Shown in pieces: positions 42,126 to 51,303 of a stretch of DNA of 64,000 nt. A program made the position numbers and the translations under genes. How positions within the stretch are numbered: the first letter of the stretch is position 1; the number at the start of each line of letters is the position of its first letter. This DNA comes from JAALLB01 sp017643495 (GTDB lineage Bacteria; Pseudomonadota; Alphaproteobacteria; Rhizobiales; Rhizobiaceae): the NCBI GenBank assembly GCA_965216105.1, contig OZ244147.1, positions 434,001-498,000 of the forward strand, written 5' to 3'. The notes under the pieces are model-generated. The model searched no databases, was not told where the DNA came from, and saw only the letters and a list, made by a program, of their open reading frames with translations.

Positions 42126-43118
42126 TCAGGGCAAACGAAATTCCAGGAGCAGGGTTTTCTGGTCACTGGAAAAGTTGTCATCCGAAATGACAGTGATGCG
42201 TGTGCTGCCATCCGGTAGTGGTGTTGCGGAAATCCCCTCCATATTGTCAATTTCATAATCCGCATTTGCCGTGAGCATTATTGAGCCTGCTAGCACCGCT
42301 CCGGGTTGTATCTCTTCCAGGTCAAATTTCCGGATACGCATGCCTGGCCCTCCGAAAAATGAATACCGACGTTCCAGGACCAGTAGATCTCCATTCGGCA
42401 TGAATGTGGCATCTGTCAGGCTGAAGCCACTGGATGCCACCAGTGAAAATTCGCGACGGGTGCCATTGGAAAACATGAAAACACGCAAGTCACCGCGTTC
42501 GTTGAAGGCGTGTTCGGGGAAAGCCAGTACTGTGCCCTTGTATGCTCCCCGGGGTATCAGTGCGATACCCTCCGGTCCCTTGTTGTTTTCCAGCCCAACA
42601 TCATTGAGCTGAAATACCGCCTGAGCATTGGTTGCTTTCAGATGATTTCCGGAAAAGCCGAACCTGAGTGCGCGGTTGTTTCGTTCGAAAGATACCAGAA
42701 AGTCATCCCCGTCGCGTTCCAGCCCTTCAGCATCCGCATCCCGCTTGCCTTTCATCTTTTGCCCATCCGGGCTTCGCATGCGGCCGGTTCTGATGTCTGC
42801 AAGCCCGGTTGGTTGAAACCCTTCCCTGATGATTTTCCCGCTAAACCATTTCCCCTTGTCACTGATCGCAAGAAACGCATCGTCATTCAGCATTCGAAAT
42901 CCTGAAATACCTCCAAACCCCTTGTCTTCGGAGCTGAGTTCAAGCCCTCCGAGAAACTCGAGTTCAACAAAGTGTTTGCGATCAGGATGTTGAGGCAAAA
43001 ATACAGGAATTTTGCGGGCTTCTACCGTAATTGATTTTCCCGGTTCGGCCATTACAGCCACGCAAGACCAAAGAAGCAATGATGAAACCAGTGCCCATGC
43101 CTTGCCGGACAAAGTCAT
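42126..43118 (-). CDS. Esterase-like activity of phytase domain, secreted protein
   Basis: Secreted or periplasmic protein of 330 residues. Residues 1-24 form a signal peptide (ending AVMAE), and the rest resembles the esterase-like phytase domain, a beta-propeller: GGLELSSEDKGFGGISGFR, FLAISDKGKW, DAEGLERDGDDFLVSFERN, ATFMPNGDLLVLERR and ISATPLPDGSTRITVISDDN. The substrate is unknown; the family name reflects a fused architecture elsewhere. It lies 3 bases after cobT on the same strand and so belongs to the dnaJ-like/cobS/cobT unit. Confidence 0.88.
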   Translation of the reverse strand: MTLSGKAWALVSSLLLWSCVAVMAEPGKSITVEARKIPVFLPQHPDRKHFVELEFLGGLELSSEDKGFGGISGFRMLNDDAFLAISDKGKWFSGKIIREGFQPTGLADIRTGRMRSPDGQKMKGKRDADAEGLERDGDDFLVSFERNNRALRFGFSGNHLKATNAQAVFQLNDVGLENNKGPEGIALIPRGAYKGTVLAFPEHAFNERGDLRVFMFSNGTRREFSLVASSGFSLTDATFMPNGDLLVLERRYSFFGGPGMRIRKFDLEEIQPGAVLAGSIMLTANADYEIDNMEGISATPLPDGSTRITVISDDNFSSDQKTLLLEFRLP

Positions 43119-43121
43119 GTC

Positions 43122-45035
43122 TCAGCCCGATGCCTTCATGCGTTTGACGCGTTGCGGGCGATCTGCAATTTCCGGGTTTTCCTCGAAGAGATCAGCGAGT
43201 TGTTCTGTAATGGCGCCGGCCAGTTCCTCCGCGTCAACAATGGTAACTGCACGCGAATAATATCTGGTCACGTCATGGCCTATGCCGATAGCCAGAAGCT
43301 CAACGGGTGAGTGGGATTCAATGTCTTCAATCACATACCGAAGGTGGCGTTCCAGATAGTTGCCGGGATTGACTGAAAGTGTCGAATCGTCAACCGGCGC
43401 GCCGTCTGAAATCATCATCAGGATACGGCGTTGTTCCGGCCGGCCCATGAGGCGCTCATGGGCCCAGAGCAGAGCTTCACCGTCGATGTTTTCCTTCAAC
43501 AGTCCTTCCCGCATCATCAGGCCAAGATTTGGTCTGGCCCGGCGCCAGGGAGAATCTGCCGATTTGTAAATGATATGGCGCAGGTCATTGAGGCGGCCCG
43601 GGGTAGCGGGCTTCTCCTGTTTCAGCCACTGTTCGCGAGCCTGTCCGCCTTTCCAGGCCTTGGTTGTAAAGCCGAGGATTTCCACCTTGACGCCACAGCG
43701 TTCAAGCGTGCGAGCAAGTATGTCGGCACAGGTTGCTGCCACAGTGATTGGCCGCCCTCGCATGGACCCTGAATTGTCAAGCAGGAGGGTTACAACCGTA
43801 TCGCGGAAAACAGTGTCACGTTCCATTTTGAAGGAGAGCGGCGTCATCGGATCGGTGATGATGCGTGTCAGGCGCGCGGTGTCCAGATAGCCTTCTTCAA
43901 GATCGAAGTCCCAGCCGCGATTCTGCTGAGCCATCAGCTTGCGTTGCAGCCGGTTGGCCAGTCTTCCGACAACTCCCTGCAAATGGGCCAGCTGTTTGTC
44001 GAGAAATGCCCGTAACCGTTCCAGTTCAGCTTCGTCGCAAAGCTCTTCGGCACGAATTTCTTCATCAAACTTTGACGTGAATATCTTGTAGTCGAAATCC
44101 GGCGGCATGTCGGAAAACGGCAGATCGGGACGTTCTGTGTCACCTGGCGTTTCCTGTTGCTGTTCGTCTTCTTCAAAGTCCTCCCCGGTTTCAGCCTGGG
44201 TAGCCTCCATCTCACCGGTTTTCTCGTCCTCTTCGGACTCGGATTCCATTTCGTCCGCTTCGCCGTCATCTTCTCCGGTGGATTCCTCGTTGTCCCGTTC
44301 ACCTTCCTGCTCCTGATCCTCCGGATCCTGGTCGGTTTCCTGGTCCTGGTCTTCTTCCGGCTGCTGCTCGCCGAGTTCATCACCCATGTCAAAGGCAACC
44401 AAGACATCCCTGATTGCTTCTGCAAATGCACCCTGATCTTCAATATTGTCACCAAGGGCATCGAGTTTTGAGCCGGCTTTTTCCTCGATCCAGTCCCTCC
44501 AGAGGCCAACAATCTCGTTAATGCTTTCAGGTGGTTTTCTGCCGGTCAGCCGTTCGCGAACCACCATGGCAACGGCTTCTTCGAGCGGCGCATCATTCCG
44601 GTTCTCGACACCTGCATAGTTCTGCTTCGAATATTTGTCCTCAAGCATGTGGGCAAGGTTGTCGGCAACGCCTGCCATGCGGCTTGCGCCTATGGCTTCG
44701 ACGCGCGCCTGCTCCACGGCGTCAAAAATTGCCCGGGCATTATCCCCCTCGGGTGCGTTCCGATTGTGGAGCGAAGCATCATGGCAGGCAATGCGCAAAG
44801 CCATGGCATCACCAACACCCCGGGAAATCGCAAGTTGTTGTCTTGTCAGTTTGCGGCCCAGGTCAGGCAGCCGGACCTGATTGCCCGCCATTGTCGGCCG
44901 GTCACCGGAAAAGGAAATTTCCAGTTCGTTGTTCTGGGCGATTGAACGCACACAATTTGCCAGAGCTTGCCGGATCGGCTCGCGATCCGGTGCCTTTGCA
45001 TTGCTGCGTTTTGAATTGTCACCCGAAGATGCCAT
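43122..45035 (-). CDS. cobT: Aerobic cobaltochelatase subunit CobT
   Basis: Subunit of the CobNST complex that inserts cobalt into hydrogenobyrinic acid a,c-diamide for vitamin B12; 637 residues. The N-terminal domain carries REPIRQALANCVRSIA and IACHDASLHN. A long acidic tract (about residues 228-325) follows, and then a C-terminal von Willebrand A domain with the MIDAS motif DNSGSM (D420) and a conserved SDGAPVDDSTL. The start is the ATG at 45035. It follows cobS after 13 bases. CobN and the rest of the B12 genes are not in this window. Confidence 0.96.
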   Translation of the reverse strand: MASSGDNSKRSNAKAPDREPIRQALANCVRSIAQNNELEISFSGDRPTMAGNQVRLPDLGRKLTRQQLAISRGVGDAMALRIACHDASLHNRNAPEGDNARAIFDAVEQARVEAIGASRMAGVADNLAHMLEDKYSKQNYAGVENRNDAPLEEAVAMVVRERLTGRKPPESINEIVGLWRDWIEEKAGSKLDALGDNIEDQGAFAEAIRDVLVAFDMGDELGEQQPEEDQDQETDQDPEDQEQEGERDNEESTGEDDGEADEMESESEEDEKTGEMEATQAETGEDFEEDEQQQETPGDTERPDLPFSDMPPDFDYKIFTSKFDEEIRAEELCDEAELERLRAFLDKQLAHLQGVVGRLANRLQRKLMAQQNRGWDFDLEEGYLDTARLTRIITDPMTPLSFKMERDTVFRDTVVTLLLDNSGSMRGRPITVAATCADILARTLERCGVKVEILGFTTKAWKGGQAREQWLKQEKPATPGRLNDLRHIIYKSADSPWRRARPNLGLMMREGLLKENIDGEALLWAHERLMGRPEQRRILMMISDGAPVDDSTLSVNPGNYLERHLRYVIEDIESHSPVELLAIGIGHDVTRYYSRAVTIVDAEELAGAITEQLADLFEENPEIADRPQRVKRMKASG

Positions 45036-45048
45036 GTTAATGCCAACC

Positions 45049-46017
45049 TTATGCCAGCGCGAGACTCTCCACAGTCTCGGAAATCTCAACGCCGAATGCG
45101 CGTTGATAGAATTCGCCGATCGTGGCCCGCTCAAGTTCGTCACACTTGTTCAGGAAAGTAAGACGGAATGAAGTTGGCAAATCGCCAAAAATTTCCGCGT
45201 TCTCAGCCCAGTTGATCACGGTTCGCGGACTCATGACGGTCGAGATGTCTCCATTGACGAATGAGGCACGCGTCATGTCTGCAACACGAACCATCTTTGA
45301 AACGGTTTCGCGTCCCTCAGGCGTGTCAAACGATTTGACCTTCGCCAGAACAATATCAACCTCATTGTCATGAGGCAGATAGTTCAGCGTTGTAATCAGG
45401 GACCAACGGTCCATCTGGGCCTGGTTGATCTGCTGCACGCCGTGATACAGTCCGGTGGTGTCGCCAAGGCCTACCGTGTTGGCTGTTGCAAAAAGACGGA
45501 ATGCGGGATGCGGTGTAATCACCCGGCTTTGATCAAGCAGTGTGAGACGACCGGATGATTCGAGTACCCGCTGAATGACAAACATCACGTCCGGGCGGCC
45601 TGCGTCATATTCATCGAAAACGAGTGCAACGTTGTTCTGATAGGCCCAGGGAAGGATGCCGTCACGGAATTCCGTGATCTGAAGGCCGTCCTTGACGACA
45701 ATCGCATCCTTGCCGATCAGGTCAAGACGGCTGACATGGCTGTCGAGATTGATCCGCACGCATGGCCAGTTCAGCCGTGCTGCAACCTGTTCGATATGGG
45801 TCGACTTGCCGGTGCCATGATAGCCTGACACCATTACACGGCGGTTGTTTTTGAATCCGGCAAGGATTGCACGCGTGGTCGGACCATCGAACAGATAATC
45901 CGGATCCAGTTCCGGCACATGTTCCGTACGCTCCTGGTAGGCTGGAACCATCCAGTCGCAATCAATATTGAAGACTTCCCGGGCAGACACTTCCGTGTCC
46001 GGCATACCGTTTGACAT
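45049..46017 (-). CDS. cobS: Aerobic cobaltochelatase subunit CobS
   Basis: AAA+ ATPase subunit of cobaltochelatase, 322 residues. Walker A is GYHGTGKSTHIEQ near residue 69, Walker B ALVFDEYDAGRPD, and the sensor region is RLFATANTVGLGD. It assembles with CobT into a ring that drives the CobN chelatase. The start ATG at 46017 has GGAGG 7 bases upstream. The J-domain gene precedes it by 89 bases and cobT follows after 13 bases. Confidence 0.97.
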   Translation of the reverse strand: MSNGMPDTEVSAREVFNIDCDWMVPAYQERTEHVPELDPDYLFDGPTTRAILAGFKNNRRVMVSGYHGTGKSTHIEQVAARLNWPCVRINLDSHVSRLDLIGKDAIVVKDGLQITEFRDGILPWAYQNNVALVFDEYDAGRPDVMFVIQRVLESSGRLTLLDQSRVITPHPAFRLFATANTVGLGDTTGLYHGVQQINQAQMDRWSLITTLNYLPHDNEVDIVLAKVKSFDTPEGRETVSKMVRVADMTRASFVNGDISTVMSPRTVINWAENAEIFGDLPTSFRLTFLNKCDELERATIGEFYQRAFGVEISETVESLALA

Positions 46018-46106
46018 TCCCGTACCTCCGGTGATCGGTAATTTTGGTGCAGTGACTGCAGGCAGGTTTTTTGCTTGTCGCGTTGTCGCCCGTCAATCAA
46101 GGTTTT

Positions 46107-46727
46107 TCAAGAGCAGAATCCACCCTGCTTCAGAATTTTGTATGACTGGATGATTTGCCGCAACCGTTCTTCGGTGCTGCGGTCGCCACCATTCGTGTCC
46201 GGATGATGGCGTTTGACCAACGCCTTGTAGCGGGTTTTCAACTCATCGGCAGTAGAATTGTGCGGCATGCTGAGGTCGTCGAAAGCTTTCTTTTCAAGCG
46301 CCTTGAGTTTGCGAACCGGCCCGCCTCCCTTGCTTCCGGCCTGCCCGGTGCGGCGCATGCTACGGGAGATGATCCGGTCCGCAATTGCAGATCGCGGATC
46401 ACCATCGGAAAGCGGACGTTTGCCGCTTGCCTTGTTGACACCCATAGTCCACGTGGGGCGATGGCCGGTAAGGGCATCTTTCTGGAACTTTGCGATCGCG
46501 TCATCGCCCAGCCCGGAAAAGTAATTGTATGATTTGTTGTATTCGCGAACATGCTCAATACACAGACGGATATACTGACCCTCCCGGTCACGTCCGAGCG
46601 GAGCCTTATGTGTGCCGGGTTTCTGGCAGTCCTTCCATTGGCACGAGTCATCGACGGGTTTTTCGGCCTTTGCCTTCGAGCCCTTCTTTATGCGTATGGA
46701 ATCGAAATATTTTGACTTCGTGTTCAT
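46107..46727 (-). CDS. J-domain (DnaJ-like) protein next to cobS
   Basis: Protein of 206 residues with a C-terminal J domain: NSTADELKTRYKALVKRHHPD holds the HPD tripeptide. The preceding 130 residues hold a cysteine/histidine-containing segment (CQWKDCQKPGTHKAP, then RLCIEHVREYNKSYNYF) that may bind zinc. No glycine/phenylalanine region or DnaJ zinc-finger domain is present. A J protein beside CobS/CobT suggests Hsp70-aided assembly or turnover of the chelatase (inference). Start at ATG 46727. Confidence 0.88.
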   Translation of the reverse strand: MNTKSKYFDSIRIKKGSKAKAEKPVDDSCQWKDCQKPGTHKAPLGRDREGQYIRLCIEHVREYNKSYNYFSGLGDDAIAKFQKDALTGHRPTWTMGVNKASGKRPLSDGDPRSAIADRIISRSMRRTGQAGSKGGGPVRKLKALEKKAFDDLSMPHNSTADELKTRYKALVKRHHPDTNGGDRSTEERLRQIIQSYKILKQGGFCS

Positions 46728-47034
46728 GGTCACTCGGTAACGGTTAATGCAGCATGACTGCACAGCAGATCAGTTTGTTGTTATTTTGGCATGGCATGCG
46801 AGCCCCTGAATATTGGGTGCTGCCTTGCCAACGCAACGGGTGAAGACAATCACCTCAAGCGCGGGCCGTCATGCCCGATTCAAAACCGGGCTACCACATT
46901 ATGGGTATTTTTGCCGTTCAAACAAGGATTGACATTATTCGGGTCCGGTCGCAGAAACGCAGGTTCTGACCGATTGTGGCCGGATGGCAAATACGAACCA
47001 GCTTTCATCGGAACCACATGGCAAGGAGGCGGAC

Positions 47035-47301
47035 ATGGGCATAGCAGATTATCTAGAGGAAAACCTGAGCAAAGAGTTTTCACCGGAAAGCCTTGAAGTC
47101 ATCAATGAAAGCCATCTTCATGCCGGTCATGCGGGAGACAACGGTACGGGAGAAAGCCATTTTCGCATTCGGATAGTATCTGCGGCATTTGCCGGTATGG
47201 GACGTTTGGACCGGCATCGTGCGATCAATGCAGTTGCACAGCCGAAACTGGATGAAGGGCTTCATGCGCTGGCCATAGAGGCCAAGGCGCCCGGAGAGTA
47301 G
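47035..47301 (+). CDS. bolA: BolA family protein
   Basis: Small protein of 88 residues with the BolA/IbaG fold. The conserved region reads SHFRIRIVSAAFAGMGRLDRHR and contains the invariant histidine of the RHR motif. BolA proteins partner monothiol glutaredoxins in Fe-S/iron sensing. GGAGG lies 5 bases before the ATG at 47035; the frame extends to 46984 without such a site. It is divergent from the J-domain gene across 307 bases, in which I see no gene, and convergent with the following LysR gene. Confidence 0.93.
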   Translation: MGIADYLEENLSKEFSPESLEVINESHLHAGHAGDNGTGESHFRIRIVSAAFAGMGRLDRHRAINAVAQPKLDEGLHALAIEAKAPGE

Positions 47302-47362
47302 TGTTTAATACACCTGACAACAATGCATCGTGCTTGGGAGCTGTTTATACAGGGATGGCGGC

Positions 47363-48235
47363 CTAACCCTTGAAGAGTTCGCAGAGTTTCTGTCTTGCAG
47401 CCTTGGCGACACCTCTTTCTGACGTTGCAAGAACCAACTGCCGGAAAATGCCTTTGGTACCGGGCTTGAGGATATGCAGCCTGTTTTTTGAATATCGCTC
47501 GATATCGGGCTGGGCAAGCATTGTAAATCCAAGACCCTGGTTGACGCATTCCATGATTGCTTCAACGCTGTCCAGATGAATGGTGTGCTTGCGCTGGCTG
47601 CCTTGCCGGGAAATATGACTGGCGATCAGTTTGCCAATTCCGGAGCCGGGGTTGAACTGCAGGAACGGCAGTTTCTTTACCAGATCTCCCAGCGGCATCT
47701 CTGCGTAACCTGAGGGAATGGCATAGACCAGTTCCTCACGTCTGAGGACGGCATGGTTGATGCCCGGCGTGGGGTCTCCTGTTGCCGTTACGATTGCCGC
47801 TTCCAGTTGCCCTGACAGCAGCTTGTCCTCCAGTGTTTCCGAAAGCCCTGTCTCGAACTCGAAATGAACATTTGGCGCGAGTGTGGAAGCGTTTTCGAGG
47901 AATAATGGCAATAGACGAACACTGGCGGTTGCAACGAATCCGAGGCGATACGTCCCGGACAGGGCTTCTTGCGGATTGGCAATCTCGTAAAGGGTATTTT
48001 CTGCAGCGATGACTGCCGCAGCCTGTCTGGCAATCCTGCGTCCGACCGGTGTGAGTTTTGGCGGGCGGAAGGACCGGTCGAACAGGGATGTGCCGAGATC
48101 CTGTTCGAGTGTTTTCATCTGCATTGAAAGCGCTGGCAACGTTATTCCAAGTTGGTTCGCTGCAGTGGCAAAACTTCCGACGTCAGCAATCCGAATAAGG
48201 GTTTTCAATGCTTTTGTGTGCATTTGCAAGTTCAC
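47363..48235 (-). CDS. LysR family transcriptional regulator
   Basis: LysR-type regulator of 290 residues. The helix-turn-helix is ALKTLIRIADVGSFATAANQ, continuing LGITLPALSMQM. The effector domain starts near residue 92 (SGTYRLGFVATASVRLLPLF). Target and inducer are unknown. An inverted repeat TGAGAC...GTCTCA covers 48238-48271 just upstream, a candidate autoregulatory site. It lies between bolA and xerD. Confidence 0.9.
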   Translation of the reverse strand: MNLQMHTKALKTLIRIADVGSFATAANQLGITLPALSMQMKTLEQDLGTSLFDRSFRPPKLTPVGRRIARQAAAVIAAENTLYEIANPQEALSGTYRLGFVATASVRLLPLFLENASTLAPNVHFEFETGLSETLEDKLLSGQLEAAIVTATGDPTPGINHAVLRREELVYAIPSGYAEMPLGDLVKKLPFLQFNPGSGIGKLIASHISRQGSQRKHTIHLDSVEAIMECVNQGLGFTMLAQPDIERYSKNRLHILKPGTKGIFRQLVLATSERGVAKAARQKLCELFKG

Positions 48236-48237
48236 GT

Positions 48238-48271
48238 TGAGACAACTTGAGCCAAAGGCATATTCGTCTCA
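48238..48271. promoter_or_regulatory. Inverted repeat upstream of the LysR gene at 47363
   Basis: TGAGAC (48238-48243) and GTCTCA (48266-48271) form 6-bp arms separated by 22 bases, starting 3 bases from the LysR start. The first arm is shared with the palindrome at 21337-21352. Confidence 0.35.
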
Positions 48272-48297
48272 TGTGAATTTAGCAAGCGCCGGACGGG

Positions 48298-49245
48298 TCA
48301 ATCAGGTCCGGTATCAGAGGACTGGTTCAGTGGATGGTGGTCTTCAACCAGTTGTCGCAGGCGTTCTTCGAGAACATGGGTATAAATCTGGGTGGTGGAA
48401 ATGTCCGAATGCCCCAGCAATTGTTGTACCGAGCGAAGGTCCGCCCCATTCTGCAAGAGGTGACTTGCAAATGCATGGCGCAGCACGTGCGGGGAAATCA
48501 GGTCTGGCAACAGGCCTGCCCGGTCTGCAAGTGTCTTGAGGTCACGGGCGAAAGCCTGGCGTGTATAATGGCCCGATCCCGATCCTGCCGGGAACAAGAA
48601 CCTGCCGCTTACAGGTTTGCGTGCCTGTTTCATGGCTTCGAGATAGTTTGCCATCGCTTCCTTGCTTCGGCCGGAAAGCGGCACGATCCGTTCCTTGTTT
48701 CCCTTGCCGATGACCGTCATGAAGCGCCCCGCAACATTGGCAGTCGTGGCGGGCAGTCCAACCAGCTCGCTTACCCGCAGGCCTGTGGCATAAAGCATTT
48801 CAATCAGGACATGCATTCTTGCAGTCTTGACACGTTTGGCTGCCGACAGTTTTGGCTGGCTGCTTTCGAGTTGAGCCCTTGCAATCAGTTGGTCGACATC
48901 AGCAATGCTCATTGTTTTTGGGAGCGTCCGACCCAGTTTCGGGCTGTCAATCGTTCCACAAGGGTCATCAGAACGCATGCCTTCGGAAAACAGAAAACTG
49001 TGAAATTGCCGTATGGCAGAGAGCCTGCGCGCCTGGGTCGAGGCAGAAAGTCCTTCCCGGCTCATCGAGGCTAGATAGTTCCTGACATCGGATGTTCCGG
49101 ATCCAAGAAAGGTATTGCCTGTATCGGCGAGATGCTCTGCGTAACCTGTAATATCGCGCTGGTAGGAGGAAAGCGTGTTTTTCGCGGCGCCACGTTCTGC
49201 GCTCATCATTTCCAGGAATGCTTCGAGAAGATGTCCTTCACGCAA
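48298..49245 (-). CDS. xerD: Tyrosine site-specific recombinase XerD
   Basis: Recombinase of 315 residues for chromosome dimer resolution at dif. The SAM-like N-terminal core-binding domain is followed by the catalytic domain with ATGLRVSELVGLP (first Arg), HVLRHAFASHLL (H-x-L-R), LGHSDISTTQIYTH (last His and the nucleophile Tyr). The 10-base gap from the small membrane-protein gene upstream suggests cotranscription. XerD is favoured over XerC because of overall length and its location next to aroK-aroB, but the two are similar. Confidence 0.9.
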   Translation of the reverse strand: MREGHLLEAFLEMMSAERGAAKNTLSSYQRDITGYAEHLADTGNTFLGSGTSDVRNYLASMSREGLSASTQARRLSAIRQFHSFLFSEGMRSDDPCGTIDSPKLGRTLPKTMSIADVDQLIARAQLESSQPKLSAAKRVKTARMHVLIEMLYATGLRVSELVGLPATTANVAGRFMTVIGKGNKERIVPLSGRSKEAMANYLEAMKQARKPVSGRFLFPAGSGSGHYTRQAFARDLKTLADRAGLLPDLISPHVLRHAFASHLLQNGADLRSVQQLLGHSDISTTQIYTHVLEERLRQLVEDHHPLNQSSDTGPD

Positions 49246-49255
49246 GGCAACAAAC

Positions 49256-49399
49256 CTATTGGGGAAGCCGCTTGGCCGGTATCTTTACGGTCATCTCACG
49301 CTGCTTCGGTTCAACAAAAATGGTCAGGGCAAATGCTGCCCCATAGACAATGCCTGCCAGAATGGCGAGCGTAAACAGTAACCGGAACAAGCTTGGCAT
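49256..49399 (-). CDS. Small single-pass membrane protein, 47 residues
   Basis: A 47-residue frame read on the minus strand: a hydrophobic helix (LFRLLFTLAILAGIVYGAAF) is followed by FVEPKQREMTVKIPAKR and the stop. The translation ends 10 bases before xerD, with which it is probably cotranscribed. The FVEP..REMTVKIP motif is familiar to me from short uncharacterised proteins located between xerD and aroK in related bacteria; I have no function for it. It is divergent from aroK. Confidence 0.82.
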   Translation of the reverse strand: MPSLFRLLFTLAILAGIVYGAAFALTIFVEPKQREMTVKIPAKRLPQ

Positions 49400-49609
49400 G
49401 CGGATTTCTCATTGCACTTTTGTCCAGGCACGCCGCCAGTCGCGCTCACCCGAACGTTATCAGCCCCTATACATACTATATGCGCAAGACAGATAAAAAT
49501 GGCAACACCTTTACCTGCGCGAAGCGTTTCCGCCCTTGACCTTGTTACTGTAATGGTATCGAAAGGCGGAATACCGCATGAGACAGGATTACCCATCAGG
49601 CAACCCCAA

Positions 49610-50185
49610 ATGGCACAACGCAAACCGGCCAGAGATCAACGTATCCGGAACGCATTAAACGGACGCAACATTGTTTTTCTCGGCATGATGGGGTCGGGGA
49701 AATCCGCAATCGGCAAGATGGTGGCCCGCCGACTGGGCTTCGAATTCCGCGATGCCGATGCGGAAATCGAGGAGGCCGCAGGCCGCAGCGTATCCGACAT
49801 ATTTGCCCAATACGGCGAAGAGGAGTTTCGCCGTCTTGAACAAAGGGTCATAGACCGTGTGCTCTCTGACGGGCCGCTTCTGCTAGCCTTGGGTGGGGGT
49901 GCCTTCATGCATGAAGATACCCGCAAGCTTGTTGAACGCGAGGCATTATCGGTCTGGCTCAATGCCGATTTGGAAATCATTCTGGAGCGCGTCAGTCGCA
50001 GACCCGGCAAGCGCCCACTGCTCAAGACCGGCGATCCGCGCGAGATAATTGCCAAGCTCATGAAAGAGCGTGATCCGGTCTATGCGCTGGCGGATGTGCA
50101 TGTCATGTCCCACGGCGGAACAAAGGCCGAGATGCGTGATTTCGTACTGGACAAGATTGATCAATATCTGGGAACCCCATCGTGA
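49610..50185 (+). CDS. aroK: Shikimate kinase
   Basis: Enzyme of 191 residues that phosphorylates shikimate in aromatic amino acid synthesis. The P-loop is GMMGSGKSAIG, the shikimate-binding part RDADAEIEEAAGRSVSDIF (D and R residues), and the lid has GGGAFMHEDTR and RPLLKT. I start at the ATG at 49610; the frame is open further upstream to 49412, but that sequence is implausible for a kinase N-terminus. The stop overlaps the aroB GTG start, giving an aroK-aroB-CorC-like operon. Confidence 0.96.
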   Translation: MAQRKPARDQRIRNALNGRNIVFLGMMGSGKSAIGKMVARRLGFEFRDADAEIEEAAGRSVSDIFAQYGEEEFRRLEQRVIDRVLSDGPLLLALGGGAFMHEDTRKLVEREALSVWLNADLEIILERVSRRPGKRPLLKTGDPREIIAKLMKERDPVYALADVHVMSHGGTKAEMRDFVLDKIDQYLGTPS

Positions 50186-51303
50186 ATGAACACGCCAATC
50201 ACACCTTGACTGTTGGTCTTGGAGAACGCTCTTACTCGATTGAGATCGGGCATGGTGTTCTGGAGCGACTGCCGCACATAATCGGAGAGTTGTCCGAAGG
50301 CGGTCGGACAGCCATCATTACTGATGAAAATGTCAATGCACAGCATGGTGATGTCTTGCGGGCGGTTCTGGACAAGGCAGGTATTGAGCATTGCACACTG
50401 GCAGTTGCGCCGGGAGAAGCATCCAAATCCTGGAGTATTTTTCAGCAGGTGGTTGAAGAGCTTCTGTCGTTCCGCCTTGAAAGACAGGATCTCGTTATCG
50501 CGTTTGGTGGCGGTGTTGTGGGTGACCTTGCCGGTTTTGCTGCTTCGGTTGTCCGCAGGGGCATGCGGTTTGTTCAAATTCCCACATCCCTTCTTGCGCA
50601 AGTCGACTCTTCAGTGGGAGGCAAGACCGGGATCAATTCTGCTAGCGGCAAGAATCTCGTCGGAGCCTTTCACCAACCGTCCCATGTATTGATTGATCTG
50701 GACTTTCTGAGGAGTTTGCCGGCCCGTGAATTTCGGGCAGGATATGCCGAAGTGGTGAAGTACGGCCTGATAGGCTATTCCGATTTCTTTGATGCGTTGT
50801 GTGAAAAGCATGAGGAGATATTTGCCTTTGGCCCCATGCTTGAAACGGCCATAGCGCAAAGTTGCCAGGCCAAGGCTGAAATTGTAGCTGCCGACGAGAC
50901 GGAAAAGAACAAGCGGGCACTGCTCAATCTTGGTCATACCTTCGGTCATGCACTTGAGGGGTTTACGGGCTATGACGGGAAAAGGCTGGTGCATGGTGAG
51001 GGCGTTGCTATCGGCATGATGCTTGCCCATCAGTTTTCAAACCGTCTCAACCTTTGTTCGATGGATGATGTCCAACGTGTTGAAACCCATCTCAAGGCAG
51101 TCGGGCTTCCGACGCGTATTCAGGATATTCCCGGAGACCAGCCAAGTGTCGAGACTTTGATGTCGTTCATTGAGCAAGACAAGAAAGTCTCGCGGGGAAG
51201 GCTTACTTTCATCCTTACAAAAGGTGTGGGGCAAGCCTATATTGCCAATGATGTCCAGGCGGCAGAAGTTGCCGGCTTTCTGAAAGACAAGATAGGATCA
51301 TGA
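50182..51303 (+). CDS. aroB: 3-Dehydroquinate synthase
   Basis: NAD-dependent metalloenzyme of 373 residues for the second step of the shikimate pathway. The nucleotide site has FGGGVVGDLAGFAASVVRRG (shown to 20 residues), and the metal/active-site segments are LLAQVDSSVGGKTGIN and LGHTFGHALEG. It starts with GTG at 50182, overlapping the aroK stop (GTGA), and its stop overlaps the next gene's ATG. Confidence 0.97.
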   Translation: MNEHANHTLTVGLGERSYSIEIGHGVLERLPHIIGELSEGGRTAIITDENVNAQHGDVLRAVLDKAGIEHCTLAVAPGEASKSWSIFQQVVEELLSFRLERQDLVIAFGGGVVGDLAGFAASVVRRGMRFVQIPTSLLAQVDSSVGGKTGINSASGKNLVGAFHQPSHVLIDLDFLRSLPAREFRAGYAEVVKYGLIGYSDFFDALCEKHEEIFAFGPMLETAIAQSCQAKAEIVAADETEKNKRALLNLGHTFGHALEGFTGYDGKRLVHGEGVAIGMMLAHQFSNRLNLCSMDDVQRVETHLKAVGLPTRIQDIPGDQPSVETLMSFIEQDKKVSRGRLTFILTKGVGQAYIANDVQAAEVAGFLKDKIGS

